Of a stretch of DNA of 64,000 nt, positions 35,701 through 47,170 are shown piece by piece (positions within the stretch are counted from its first letter, which is position 1; every line of letters starts with the position of its first letter). The position numbers and the translations under genes are program-made. The notes under the pieces are model-generated. The model was not told the DNA's origin and searched no databases. It saw only the letters and a program-made list of their open reading frames with translations. The DNA is taken from assembly GCA_008638375.1 (NCBI GenBank), contig CM018035.1, positions 5,887,077 to 5,951,076 on the forward strand. Direction: 5' to 3'. The stretch comes from Nyssa sinensis. Taxonomy: Eukaryota; Streptophyta; Magnoliopsida; Cornales; Nyssaceae.

Positions 35701-38700
35701 GTCCTACAAAATGTTACAACTTTCAATTTATGCAATTATGTCAATGAGCAGTGTTAATAAATACTAGAAGTGGATCATGGGGGCTGGTGCTCGGGCAATG
35801 CAGAGGGTCCAAGGGGATGTGGTCTTTGGGGTTACGTTAGAGGTGGTTGGAGGATTTTCATGGAAAGATGTAGTTTTGTTCTCGGAAATGGTGGTAGGGT
35901 GAAATTCTGGGATGATGTCTGGACTGGAGAAAAGTCGTTGAGGGCGAAATTCCCTCTGTTATACAGTTTGGCTAGCAATAAGGCGACTTGGGCTAGCAAG
36001 TGTTTGGAAAAAATTGGGAACAAGCTTATCTAGATTCCCCATTTTAGGAGAGATTTTTTGATTAGGAACTTGAAGAGGTGGGCTCTTTCCTTTGTTACCT
36101 TGACAATTTCCAGGCTATGGAAGATAGGGAGGATAAGAGAGTTTAGAAGCCGGATAAGAAATCTTTTTCTGTTCGATCCTTATATAAGAGCATGGTTGAT
36201 TCGGATAGCCCTCCCTTTCCTTGGAAGCTCATTTAGCGTTCAAAAGCCCCCCTAAAGCTTCTTCCTTTGCTTGGGAAGCTTCTTGAAAGACTATATCAAC
36301 TGCGGATAACTTGAAGAAAAGAGACTTTCTTTGGGCTAGTAGATGCTACTTTTGTAAGAATGATGAGAAAAGGGTGGATCACGTGCTCATCCACTGTCAT
36401 GTTTAGTGGAGCTGCTGGAATATTATTTTTGCTCTATTTGGTTTCTCATGGGTTATGTCATGCTCAGTAAAAGACCGTCTGTTGGTTTGGGAAGGATGCA
36501 ATCTCCCAAATAAGATCAAGAGAGTTTGGAGACTGGCCCCAATTTGTCTCTTGTGGTGTATTTGGATTGAAAAGAACAACCGTGTCTTTAAAGATATGGA
36601 GCTCTCTACTCATTTCTTTAAAGATGCTTTTTTGCGTTGTTTATTTTTTTGGGCCAAAGAGGCTTTCCCTATAAATGTCTCTTCTTTTGTAGATTTTTTG
36701 GGTTCTCTAAAACAGATGTAAGCTCTTGGAGTTTTTGCCCTTGATACCCTTCTTGGACACCATTATATATACAACTCTTACTTATCAAAAAAATAAATAA
36801 ATACTAGAAACATGTTGCAATACATTTGTAGGCACACCCCAACCCCCCAAAAGAAACAAAAAACAAAAGCATCGTGTCATCAGCAGATATTCCCAAATGT
36901 GGCTCCTCATAGACATCCATGTGGCCATCTTTCCTTATTCCCAAATGTGGATCCTCTTAGACGTCCATGTGGCCATCTCTCCTTAGGCCACATGGTTCAC
37001 CAACCTCTTACGTCTTGGTCCTCTCATGTTGGCCACCACCTAAAGGTGCGGAATGTCAGTCCTAAATGATGCCAGTATAAACAGTGCCTTGACCTTGGAC
37101 AAAAATGCTGCAAACATTACTGAGGTGACCTTTCTATTTGACCTACATCACCTTGGCACTTAATCAAGATGCCTTCAAGGACAACCACCCTAAAATATTA
37201 AAACCTACCTTCATTGTGAGTATGTGTCATCAGCAGATATTGCCAAATGTGGTTCCTCTTAGACATTCGTGTGGCCATCTCTCCCTAGGCCATATGGTTT
37301 ACCACACTCCTACCAGGCTACCACATGGTCCTCTCATGCTAACCAACACAAGAAGGTCCACAATGTCAGTCCTTCGTGGCCTTGGACAAAGATGCTGCAT
37401 GCATTACCAAGGTGACCTTTCTACTTGGTCTCAATCACCTTCGCACTTTACCAAGCAGCCTTCAAGGACAACCACCATGAAATATTAACACTTGCCTATG
37501 TTGTGACTTGTGAGTATGGCCCAAGGAGATCGTTGAGCTTGGTGGAATACCCCATGGTCCAGTTGAGACTTTTGTGGTTTCATGACGTGGAAGTCTTAGC
37601 CAAAGTGTGACTGCACCACCAAAGAATCAAAATTTCCTCTTTTTCCATCAAAACAACAAAAACATTTCCATTTCTATTTCCATTTCCTATTGAACCACAA
37701 CAAAACACGGTGGAAATTTGAAATTTACAAACTTCCATCAAAATGATTAATAAAAGGCAATATTTTTTATTTATAAAAAAAGGAGAGATTGAAGAATTGA
37801 AACCCAAAGATGCCGAAAAATACGTTTGATTTCTCAAAGAAATAAAATATAAGAATAAGTAAAGAAATTAAATAAAAAAATTAGAAAATGGAAAAGGGGG
37901 GGGGGGAGGTAGGACAACTTTTTGTGATACTCAGTTGCTAAGTATCACATCCTAGCTTGCTAATTGACTTAGATTGTTATTTTATTGGTAGCATATTTCA
38001 AAATGCCTAAATGTATATTATAGAGTTCGTGCTTGTTATATCATAATGTTATATTTGAATATACAATCAACCCTCTCATAATTAATATTCAATAAGTTAA
38101 TAATCTCTAATAATTAATAAATTTTATGAAACCAACTTAGTTCTATGGTGGATAATTAATAATTCTATTACCTAATAATTAATATTTTTTTTAGAAAAAA
38201 AAAAATATTTTATTATATTAATTATTAGAGAGATGAAATAGTTATATAATATATACTTATATATATATATTCCATTTATGATATGTCTTAGGAATTATAT
38301 TTGTTAATTTTACATAATTAAAATAAAAAATATTGTAAGTGGAGAAAATTATGACATAAACAAGTGCAGGAAACACACTTCTGTTCAAAAGGATATGATG
38401 ATTTCTTTTAAGCTTTAAGTTGAATATTATATACATTTTATATGAAAGACCAAATTGTCGTTAAAAAGCTGAATATAACCTATTCTTTTTGTAACAAAAG
38501 TCATATACATATAGGGAACACTTTTATACATTAATAAAAGTATGAGAAAACTTGATAATTAATTAATTTTCTCTCCCAGATTCATTAATTATATGAGAGT
38601 TGACTGTAACAACTCACTCTTATACAAGAAACATCAGGTTTAGAATCCTTTATACTTGACTTTTATCCGTTGTTTGTCACTATCAACTCACTTATAGGAA

Positions 38701-40835
38701 GGGAAAAAATTACTCATCCACCCCTATATCTTTTTGTGTGGATAGATGTGTAAGCTTGGAGCATATTCAATTGTGTTTTTTACATATTTCCAAAATGGTT
38801 CCATTTTCGAGCCTACCAAAATAACACTCCAACACAAAGTTTTGATCCTTGCCACCCCTCACAACCTCATGGGTCAAAGGTTGCCTCTTGGCAAGTCTTA
38901 GAGAAATAGAGATTCCATGAATTCCCCAGCACACATATTGCACCATGCATGTCTTCACAGCAAGAGCTCCAACACCTTAACATGGTCTCATTTACCAAAC
39001 TAACAAGTTCTAACTTAGAGAGGTGTACCTCCAGAGGTCATTTTAATTCGCCACATGTGCTAGCCTTGCTAATTGATCTCCACACACGCGGCGTCGTATA
39101 TACACAGGTTGGTTAGACTCATTTTGCAGGATCTGACCAATGAATGTATAGCATTTTGTGCCTTATTGTCCCTTAGGATGTAAAACACACCTTTGGGGTT
39201 GTATTGTCCCTTAAGATGCAAAACACACCTTTTGGGTTGCCACCCCCACCCCTTTTTTTCTCTCTAGTTTACCTAGACTCCAACCCAATTCTGAGCTCAA
39301 TCAGGCCCTAAACAATCCAATGTATATTACCTCCTCCGAAAGAACCCTAACCTAACATCTATAAGATATAAAAAATCCTTTTTTTTATAAGTATACAAAA
39401 TCCTAAAAGTTAAAGAGCATGTGAGGCCAAAGAACGCAACCAAATGACCTCACATAGAATTAACCACGTTGTACTTTAAGAGCATTTACCCCTTTGCCCT
39501 CCCAAAACTCCCTCTTTTCCCAATGCCCACACCAACATCCTACAACTACCTACTTATCCTGTTATCATCAGAATTTCACAAAATCACCCCACAATAAATA
39601 CCCGAACCTAGCACTTAATTTTTTCTTCATATTTATCTTTGTAATAGAAAGCAAGTTAAACTAACAAATGTGAAATATTCACGTCATGGTGATCAATGAG
39701 AATACATTCATTATGGTTTTTGTTTTTCAACTTTATTTTCATGTCCTTGATGTTTCATGGATGATAAACCATAAATCCCAAAGTAAATAATCTATGCCAC
39801 ACTAACTCAAATCGACTCAACAAACAATAAGACCCTAGCTCTTTAGGGTGGACCACACCAATCCTTCTTCACCACACAACTCCATGAAGGACCTTGTTGG
39901 ACCATATGTTTCCATGTTTTTTTCATCTTCTCAACCCATGTTCTTTTGGTCTCTCTAATTCTAGTAACACCTAATAGTGGTGGCTCTAGCTACTACTAAT
40001 GAATATGAACCACCAAGACAAATATCAACTTCACATTATTTTTCTCAAAATATAAGAAAGCCTATGAAAAATATAAAAAATCAATTATTTTTAATTTTAT
40101 TGACATAGAAATCTACTTCGTAAAGGATTTGGCATTCTAAACAGCATAAGGGCTTTATCAGACAATTTTTTCCTTAAAATTCCAATCTTGTATCCTGTGC
40201 ATCATTTTTTTGGGTCTAATTGACAGTGCAAAGAGTCAACTCTCAAATTTCGCTTCTAAAACATTACCCACCGCAATTACATCTTCCAAAATCAGTCATT
40301 AGAAAGTTTAGTTTCTTGAACATTTAGAATATTACACATCCCCGAAACACGGACTTCATATTGCTTCCGTTTTTTTAGACCAAAAGTCTCGAGAAAATCC
40401 GCCAAATTTAATGCCCACCATTATCCATCAATTTCAGAAACGCCCCTAACACATCAGTTCTCACGGGCTCCTAAATGAAGTAGTACGTAGAAAACAATGA
40501 ATAAAACTTTTTTTTATAGGTAAATCACAAACACACAATACAAGCTTGGTTGGAGGACGTAACAACCAAGCTAGAAATTGTTGGTGAGGAATAAAACTTT
40601 AACAGTCCTCATTTTACCTAATGTTCCATCTCATTGCCGCAAAAACAGAGAAAACCAAAAATTATCTCATGACGTTTTGAGTTGTTTCAGTCATCAAGAA
40701 AATTCCAAAGTAAAATGAAATTATAAAAGATCACTGAATCAAATAAAAATGATTCACTAATAGCTATAGTATATGATAATTCGACAAACGATAGAAGCTA
40801 AGTCTGCAATGTAAATGAGTTTACATGTCTTTGTG

Positions 40836-40871
<36 letters not shown>

Positions 40872-40984
40872 TACAACGTGTGTATACATATAGAGTGAGA
40901 GCGAGATGGAGCACTCACGGTGTCGGTGGGCTGAACCCTAATTTCGAAGTGTCTGCCTTTCAAAGTCTTTACAGTGAGCTTCAT
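29751..40984 (-). CDS. RAD23: RAD23 ubiquitin receptor (UBL-UBA protein), complete, 12 exons
   Basis: Exons in coding order on the minus strand are 40984-40919, 35650-35489, 35239-35201, 35106-35012, 34924-34868, 32024-31847, 31674-31531, 31443-31378, 30774-30727, 30644-30535, 30039-29961 and 29867-29751. All junctions are GT-AG and phases agree, giving 386 residues. The N-terminal ubiquitin-like domain (1-76) begins [10 protein letters not shown] and includes [15 protein letters not shown] Pro/Ala/Thr linker follows. UBA1 (about 148-193) holds [15 protein letters not shown]. The XPC-binding region (about 248-310) holds [16 protein letters not shown] and [15 protein letters not shown]2 (about 340-382) holds [15 protein letters not shown]. 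The protein shuttles ubiquitylated substrates to the proteasome and pairs with the XPC/RAD4 repair factor. Intron 1 (5.3 kb) and intron 5 (2.8 kb) are swollen by transposons. The exact paralogue (RAD23A/B type) cannot be settled here. Confidence 0.96.
31728..31835 (-). mobile_element. tRNA-derived SINE fragment in RAD23 intron 6
   Basis: Read on the minus strand, the segment contains ggttcaagtcc, a tRNA B-box (complement at 31769-31779). Upstream is attagctgtggtgg, a plausible decayed A-box. The minus-strand 3' end is a poly-A run (poly-T at about 31727-31740). Length of about 100 bp and this layout fit a SINE. It is in the same orientation as RAD23. No clean target duplication was found. Confidence 0.6.
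33185..34676. mobile_element. TIR element family B, copy 1, in RAD23 intron 5
   Basis: The left end gttgaccctcttataattaat and the right end, which reads gtcaaccctcttataattaa reversed, are inverted repeats. The interior shared with copy 2 (38067-38604) includes attcaataagttaataat, aaccaacttggttc and attattagagagat. Removing the nested insert and one copy of its target duplication leaves about 529 bp, against 538 bp for copy 2. No open frame is present. Confidence 0.8.
33196..34168. mobile_element. 953-bp insertion with 10-bp target duplication, nested in family B copy 1
   Basis: The 10-mer tataattaat occurs at 33196-33205 and 34159-34168 and brackets a segment absent from family B copy 2. The inserted sequence has ttaaaggcgaaagacgctc near its left end and tcgcctaggcgatagctttt near its right end, with weak inverted similarity. 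A 9-11-bp duplication would suit a Mutator-like element. A (TA)n tract lies at about 33328-33353. A 94-codon frame at 33868-34152 has no recognisable domain and is probably not a gene. Confidence 0.75.
34764..34796. repeat. Poly-C followed by poly-A tract, RAD23 intron 5
   Basis: A run of about 16 C is followed at once by about 18 A. It lies roughly 60 bases beyond the family B element and upstream of exon 5 on the plus coordinate. Exact lengths are uncertain. Confidence 0.8.
35756..36809 (+). mobile_element. 5'-truncated LINE with 14-bp target duplication, RAD23 intron 1
   Basis: The 14-mer aataaatactagaa occurs at 35756-35769 and 36796-36809 and flanks a 1026-bp insert ending in an A-rich tail (atcaaaaaaataa). 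The insert reads as the C-terminal end of a plant LINE protein, broken by stops and shifts. Recognisable parts are [21 protein letters not shown] (truncated here), the zf-RVT region with [19 protein letters not shown], and [20 protein letters not shown]. Reverse transcriptase and endonuclease are missing, so it is immobile. It is antisense to RAD23 and starts 106 bases beyond the exon 2 acceptor side. Confidence 0.9.
36874..37540. repeat. Direct duplication, period 350 bp, with an internal 48-bp duplication
   Basis: The block gtgtcatcagcagatatt begins at 36874 and at 37224. Both copies share atgtggccatct, ggtgacctttcta and ccttcaaggacaaccacc. Inside copy 1 a 48-bp unit (attcccaaatgtgg at 36889 and 36937) is itself doubled. 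The repeats lie in RAD23 intron 1 just beyond the LINE insertion. They are moderately diverged. Confidence 0.9.
37621..38850. mobile_element. TIR element family A, copy 1, RAD23 intron 1
   Basis: The left end aaagaatcaaaattt and the right end aaagttttgatcctt (inverted: aaggatcaaaacttt) match the ends of 51646-52294. Shared interior text near the left end includes catttccatttct and gaaatttac. Subtracting the nested family B copy leaves about 692 bp, close to the 649 bp of copy 2. No transposase frame is present. A poly-G run of about 11-12 bases lies at 37896-37907. Confidence 0.75.
38067..38604. mobile_element. TIR element family B, copy 2, nested in family A copy 1
   Basis: The left end tcaaccctctcataattaat and the right end attaattatatgagagttga are inverted repeats. 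The 538-bp interior aligns by eye with 33185-34676, including taataattaataaatttta, aaccaactta and attattagagagatga. It is non-coding. Confidence 0.8.
38851..40498. other. Remainder of RAD23 intron 1, no recognised feature
   Basis: This stretch is A/T- and C-rich intronic sequence. A near-direct repeat of 'cccttaggatgtaaaacacacctttggggtt'-type text occurs at about 39170-39200 and 39208-39238. An A/T-rich 'ttttttttataagtatac' motif near 39380 resembles LINE tail remnants. No gene is visible. Confidence 0.6.
40499..40600 (-). mobile_element. Very short retroposed insertion (78 bp) with 12-bp target duplication
   Basis: The 12-mer gaataaaacttt occurs at 40499-40510 and 40589-40600. Between them is a 78-bp insert that starts tttttttataggtaaatcac on the plus strand, that is, an A-rich tail on the minus strand. 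The tail context resembles the end of the LINE at 36770-36795 (acttatcaaaaaaa). This fits a tail-only LINE or SINE insertion. It lies in RAD23 intron 1, about 320 bp from exon 1. Confidence 0.7.
40838..40871. repeat. (TA)n(GA)n microsatellite in RAD23 intron 1
   Basis: TA repeats are followed by GA repeats and end about 47 bases from the exon 1 donor of minus-strand RAD23. The transcript therefore reads CU-repeat then UA-repeat soon after the first 5' splice site. Confidence 0.85.
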
Positions 40985-41149
40985 CTCGCCGATTTATCGG
41001 GGATTTTGATCGAAAATTGAGAGAGAATTACAATCCGAGGGATGTCAATGAAAACCCTAAAATAAATGCCTTTTAACGGATCGAGAGAATCAGAAAGAGT
41101 GTATTGCAGGGTACCAGAACAAAGGGAGGCTTCCTTGTATCACGCCGTG

Positions 41150-41166
41150 CACGTGTTGTGCACGTG
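41150..41166. promoter_or_regulatory. Paired G-boxes upstream of RAD23
   Basis: Two perfect CACGTG hexamers at 41150-41155 and 41161-41166 are spaced 11 bases start to start. They lie 166-182 bases upstream of the RAD23 ATG. G-boxes are bound by plant bZIP and bHLH factors in light and abscisic-acid responses. Their role here is inferred from position only. Confidence 0.6.
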
Positions 41167-44100
41167 ACTTGCCATTTTTAAACCCTTTTTTGTCTTTTCA
41201 TTTCTTTTCTAGGACTGTTTAAAATTTAAAATAATGATTGCATTTAAAATATTCACAATTTTTTGTAAATTTTATTATATATAATATTTGGGATTGGTGT
41301 AAGCCTTTTGGCCTCCAAAATTATATATATTTGTGTGTTTAAATTTTCTTTCTAATTTGGATTCAAATATACTCTTCTTTTTATTTTATCTATACGCAAT
41401 CAATTATTTTATATAATGAGACAACAAAAAAAAACATAAGTAAATGAAATGTTTCACTCGTTTTTAAATTTGTTATTAGAGATTACGGGATAAATTAATC
41501 CCTGTGATTAATGCTTGAAAAAAGTTCATTAATATACTAAAAATAAATAATAACTTATAGCATAAATAAAATAATATGAGAAGATAAATAAGATTATTAA
41601 TTCTATCATTGTTACTGAAGGGAATAACTAATGCATCTTTATCCTTACTAATAGTGGAGTCGATTCATTTGCCACGGTTCACCCCTTTAGTTGGCATTTT
41701 TTTCAACAAATCATAAAATGGCTATGCTTAACAAAAGAAAACATTTTGACAAAATTTCTGTGTGTAAGTTTATGACAAGACACTATTTTACGTGTATACA
41801 ATTATAATTATTAGGTTTGTCAATAGGTCAGTTTGGACAAATTGGCGAAGATTTGAACTCAGACATATTAAGTTTAACGAGTCCAAGGCCAACCTGACCC
41901 ACCATTGTAAGTGTTTGGGTGAGTTACTAACAAATACTTGAAGAGTATAAAATATATTTCTTATTCTTGAATATTTAAATATATGCTTAGTAATGTATTA
42001 TATTTTTTTAAATATATTATCTTTATAATTAATAAATATATATAACAATAACAATAAGTAATTATTTATTTTAATATTAAATATATATTATCAATATTAT
42101 TTACAAATATAATATTATATTAAATATGTAACATTAAATATCTATTATTTAAATACACATCGGTTTATTACATGAAGATATTTAATTATGCGTATATATT
42201 TATATAGTTGTGTGTGTGTGTGTGTATGTATATAAATATATGACATACAAAGTTTCATAATATTTGGGAATAAGATGGTAATTTGGTTTGATGGTATAAC
42301 CGTAATTAAGATGTGTATATAGTTGTGTGCGTGTCTATATGTATGTGTTTGTGTGTGTATATATATATATATAGAATAACCGTAATTAAATACAAATTTA
42401 GCTAGAAGTACCCAATCCAAACACCCAACCGAACGGGCGGAATTCGGGCGGGGGGCCAAGAAATTTAAATAAAAAGCTTGTGAGATGGGGTTAAAACCTC
42501 TGTTCTAAGCATGCAATGCAAGATAAACATATTCACTTATATATATTTAAAAATGGTTTCTAGAATTTATTACCTATTAATTTATCTGTTAACAAAGGAA
42601 TCAAACCTGTCAAAAATTATTTTGATGAAAAGAGGTGTTCATAATGTAATGTAACATTATGACCTAATTAAGTAAAGTAATTAAGGATAATAATAATTAT
42701 TATAAGATAATTTACTTGATAATTACGGACAATTATATGTAAGACTAATAGTCTATGAATATAAAGACAAATGTAAAAGTAAGAACAATTAGTTATGGAT
42801 TGGAGACAATCAATTTTAAAAAATATGATTTGATAACAAAGCTCGTAACTTGATACGAATTACGATTGCCGTTAATCGATAATTGACACATGAATAATTC
42901 TAGAAGATTAGTGTCTGAAATATATCAAAGGCAAGACTAGTGATGCATGAATAAAGTATATTTAATCAATAAATATTGAAAAATTTATAAAAGTATTTTG
43001 GAGACAAAAATGCTAATTTTAGGGGGTAAGTAAAATACTCTAAGCATGCAATATAATGCATATACAAAAAGAAAATAGAAGGAATAAGCCTAAAAAGACT
43101 CCTACCAAGTTTTGAACCTTGCACCTTATGCAAACAAATGACAAGCTTCAAAAAAAAAAAAAAAAAAAAACAACTAAGTTACAACACTTTCATGCTATTA
43201 TGCCCACTTAAAATCTATATATCCAACAAGATACATATATGAGACTTGTATGCAAAAATGAAGTGTCAACTTGTGGGCTAGTCAAAGGTTAGATGGTCAT
43301 CGTATCATTGGACAAAATTTGGCCCAATGGATTTCTACTCTGTCAATGTGGCCTACTTGTATAACTGTCAATTATTGTTTCTTGAAATTATGCATCAATA
43401 AGTACTTCAGGTCCAAAACTCATTGATTATCGTGCTTTCGTTATGTGGAATTTGTGATTTATTGAGATCCTATTTGTTGTGAATATCTGAGTTATTTGAC
43501 TCATTGACTATATACTATCTTTATAATCACTGTGATCCCTTTGTTGTGGACGTTTGTAACTTATATATATGCACATACCCTGTGGAATCATTTTGCTAAT
43601 AACATTAATTGTGAGTACTCAAGGGTTGTATCCTGTCACAACGCCCACCCTGACTCTTTGGATGCTGATGACCTACAAGTTTGTGTTTGGGAATGATACC
43701 CAACACGTGTTGTCTTGGTGAGGACATTTTGATTATGATGATAAGAGTTCTTAGTGTCATTCAGAGGAACCTAGAGATGAGTGGTGAACTTGGATGAGTG
43801 TTGTGTGGGTGTAGTCGGGTCCTATTTGATAGCATCTATTTAACTCAAATTATATATGTTTGATTCCACGCCATTTGTTGTTTTGATGATGTTAGCTTTG
43901 GATGTGAAATACGTCTTTGAGGTTTATCTTTGTATTCGATTTGAATCATTTTAATTTGGGTAGCTAAACATTATGTGTTGATAAAATTTATACTTGTTGA
44001 CTTGATTAGTCATACTTATTACATTTGTGAACTCTTTATGAACTATGTTATTCTGGCCTGATCACCAATCCCTTTAAGCTTGAGATCCTGTAATTATCCT

Positions 44101-45323
44101 TTTGTTATACACCTTTGTTTAATTCATGGCATAACGAAGGATTTGCTTACTGAATTAAGTTAGCTCATCCCTAAAATTATAATAATTTTTCAAGTAACAC
44201 AATATGGAATGAAAGAAAATGACGATGACTAATGGAGCTAGTGGTATGCTTGTTGGCAACTTTGACAATGTATAGCTCAAAGTCGTAATTTGAATATATA
44301 TCATGTAAGGATTAATGTTAATGTTAGATATTATGATATAGTGATATTAGAAATGTTATTAGACTTAAATGGTGATTAATGGTGATGAAAATCGTATTGG
44401 GAATGATCTTATTAATGATTGATAAAGTTAATTAGTTATCAGATGAGTTGCATATGTGTAGTTTCTGTACTTGCTTAAAAAGAAAAAAATTTATTGTTTT
44501 GTGTAATTTATTTGATTTTGTACGGCCTGTTTGGATGACAGTGTCGATCACTGGCCCCTAATCCGTATAAAGTGAGTTTTAGATCGTGACATCTAACAAT
44601 ATACCTTAAAGACAAAGGACATCGGAAATCCAGATGGGTGTGAAGCAAAACAATCAAATATGGGGAAAATTATGAGATATTATGAGAAGAAAATTGTTCT
44701 CTCTGTGTCAATAGTACATCCAAAATGTGGATCCATTTGTACTTGGAAGACTTGACAATTACAAATCATGATCAGAAAATTGATAGTAAAAAATTGTATC
44801 ATAAGTCAAATAATTTTGGGAGCTTTTGACAATATCGAAACAAAATTAGGTAAGTGTATTGCAGTAAAAGAACTAGTTATGAAAGCTGCAGACATTTTAG
44901 TAGTTATGAAACTTGTAGAGCAAGGACAGAGTCAGAAAAAAAAAAAAAAGGAGATTGGAATTCTTTTGAGAGAAGTTTTATGGTATTTTTTGTTTTCAAT
45001 TTGGAAGTTTTGTACATGTAAAAAAATTATAAGAGAATGAGATAATAGGGGGGAATTTTTTTTCAAAAAAGAAAGATGATAGGCGGGATTTTTTTTCTTT
45101 AATTGGATAAATTTTGTATATATAATTTTTTTTCTCAAATTCTCCTCAAGGCCTGACGGATAAATGAATTATAATTAATGAGTATTGTTGAGTTAGAATT
45201 AGAACTAGGCCAAAATTTGGGATGGACCTACGTTTAAATGGGGGTATTAAGTCGTAAAGGGTTGACTTACGATTAGAGGTTAACCGAAACTTGGGATGAG
45301 ATAAGTTTAAACGAGGATGGACT

Positions 45324-45520
45324 AGGTTTATATGGGTAAAATAATTTATATGTAATTTTTTTTTTAACAAACGGGGTTTCAGCCCAACCTAGTCTAGGCA
45401 TAACTCTTAATGGTCGGCTAAGTTTATACGAGTTAAATGATTTACATATGTATATATATTTTTGGACAAATTGAGAGGCAACAACCCAACCCAGTCTGGG
45501 CATAGTTCCGCCCTTGTTGT
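45324..45520. repeat. Diverged tandem repeat, period about 97 bp
   Basis: Two units share a beginning (aggtttatatgggtaaa at 45324, agtttatacgagttaaa at 45420), an A/T core and an end (cccaacctagtctaggcata at 45383, cccaacccagtctgggcata at 45485). A fainter third unit may precede them from about 45230. No function is known. Confidence 0.65.
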
Positions 45521-46063
45521 AGAGCATCCCGTGGGGTAGTTAAAGGAGGATCTCAATTGGTAGGCAAAAAAATAAAAAATAAATACAGTGATAATTTGAT
45601 TCTTTGTGGACATAGTAATTCTTGGCATTTGTTATTTTGATACAAATTTGTTCATGTGCTATTTTTGCCCAAATCACTTGACATTTGAACGCATTTCAAT
45701 AGTTCCATATCTAATAATTCATAAACTTCTTTTTCTCTAAGTGGGGTTTGGAATTGGTAAAAATGATCAAGCAATACTCCCCATGATTATGATCCATAGT
45801 ATGTTTGTATCCACTAATTAAGTAAATAGCTATCTGGAAATAAATAATCCTTTACTTTTTTTTAATGTCCCTTTTTTTTTTATTAGAAAAAAGAATAAGA
45901 ACAAAAAATAAAAAAAATAGAAAGAATGTAATTGTAATAAAAAAAGAGAATTTTTTACTCTTTCTTACCAATATACATATTTAGAAAGACAATACTTTTT
46001 CCAATGATTCGTGAATTAATGTAATGTCTAATCATTTTTTGTAATCGAAAATGATAGGTTGAA

Positions 46064-46095
<32 letters not shown>

Positions 46096-46559
46096 GAGAG
46101 GGTAAGAGAAGAAAAGTTGACAAATGAGTAAAAAAGAAGAAGAAGAAAATGAACCAATAATTCAAATAAATTATCGATAAATTGATAGTTGAAACGAGTT
46201 TTTGAGGACATCACTCGAGCTTCTTTGTTCCAATATAAGAGTTAACTTATTCGAGGTATTGTTTTATACAATATTAAAGGAAGGACTTTAGAAAAATCGG
46301 TATAATTCTTAAAAAAAATAAAAAAAAACTTCTTTGAAATTGCAAAATACAATTAGTTAAAAATATAGATAGAGGCAAAAAATAAATAAAAAATGTAGAG
46401 GGACTGATTTGAGTTGTACCCACTCATGACTCGTCATCCAATTCAGGATTGAAGGGCTGGTAGAGAGATGAGATAAAGAAAAGAAAAAGAATAGGGAGTA
46501 GTGGTTTTGTGTAATCCAAGCATGTGGAATGTTATCTTAGAAAGTTTTTTTTTTTTTAA

Positions 46560-47170
46560 TTTTTGTCAATTTACCAACAAATTATACATACTTCTCTCTT
46601 GTCCATTTTTTTTTCCTTTCAAAATGACAAAAATATTTCTTTATTATTATTTTTTAATTTTAAAAAAAAGTTAAAAAATTGAGTCAAAATTGAAAATATA
46701 TAAAAAACACATGAAATGAGTAATTTTGTCCTTATGAAAAAACTGGATAGAAGGAAAGGTATGTGTAGTTCGTTAGTAATATTAAGAGAAGATAGTGTAA
46801 TTTCAGAAATTTTAGAAGAGCTATTTATAATTGTCATAAATTTTAAAAAATGTCATTTAATTTACTCTTTAATTTATTATACCAAACTTAATAATAAAAT
46901 GAAAGATAAATTATACTGAAATTCTCTACTTAATTGACAAATAACAAATATCCTCCTCCAATCAAATCTTTTTTAAAATGACAAAACTGTTATTTTTCAT
47001 GTTTTTTTAAGTTACCAAAATTTCTAATTTTTTTTTATTTTCAAATAAATATTGATTAAAATTTTAATTTTTTTAAAATGTTAGAAAAATGAAAAATTAT
47101 ATATAAAAAACATAAAATGAACAATTTAAAATAAAATTTGACTAAAAATTTTAAAATCTTAAAAATTCAA
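46560..47170. repeat. Degenerate copies of the ggataaattac repeat family
   Basis: Text at 46600-46870 (tcaaaatgacaaaaatattt..., ataattgtcataaatttt, tttaatttactc) and at 46907-47140 (gataaattatactgaaa, ccaatcaaatctttttt, aaatgacaaaactg) matches the interior and ends of 2953-3675 and 6448-6945. The two copies appear adjacent and truncated. Confidence 0.45.

Noticed and set aside
44768..45040. 90-codon plus-strand frame
   Set aside because: It runs through a poly-A tract into poly-Lys and shows no conserved motif.
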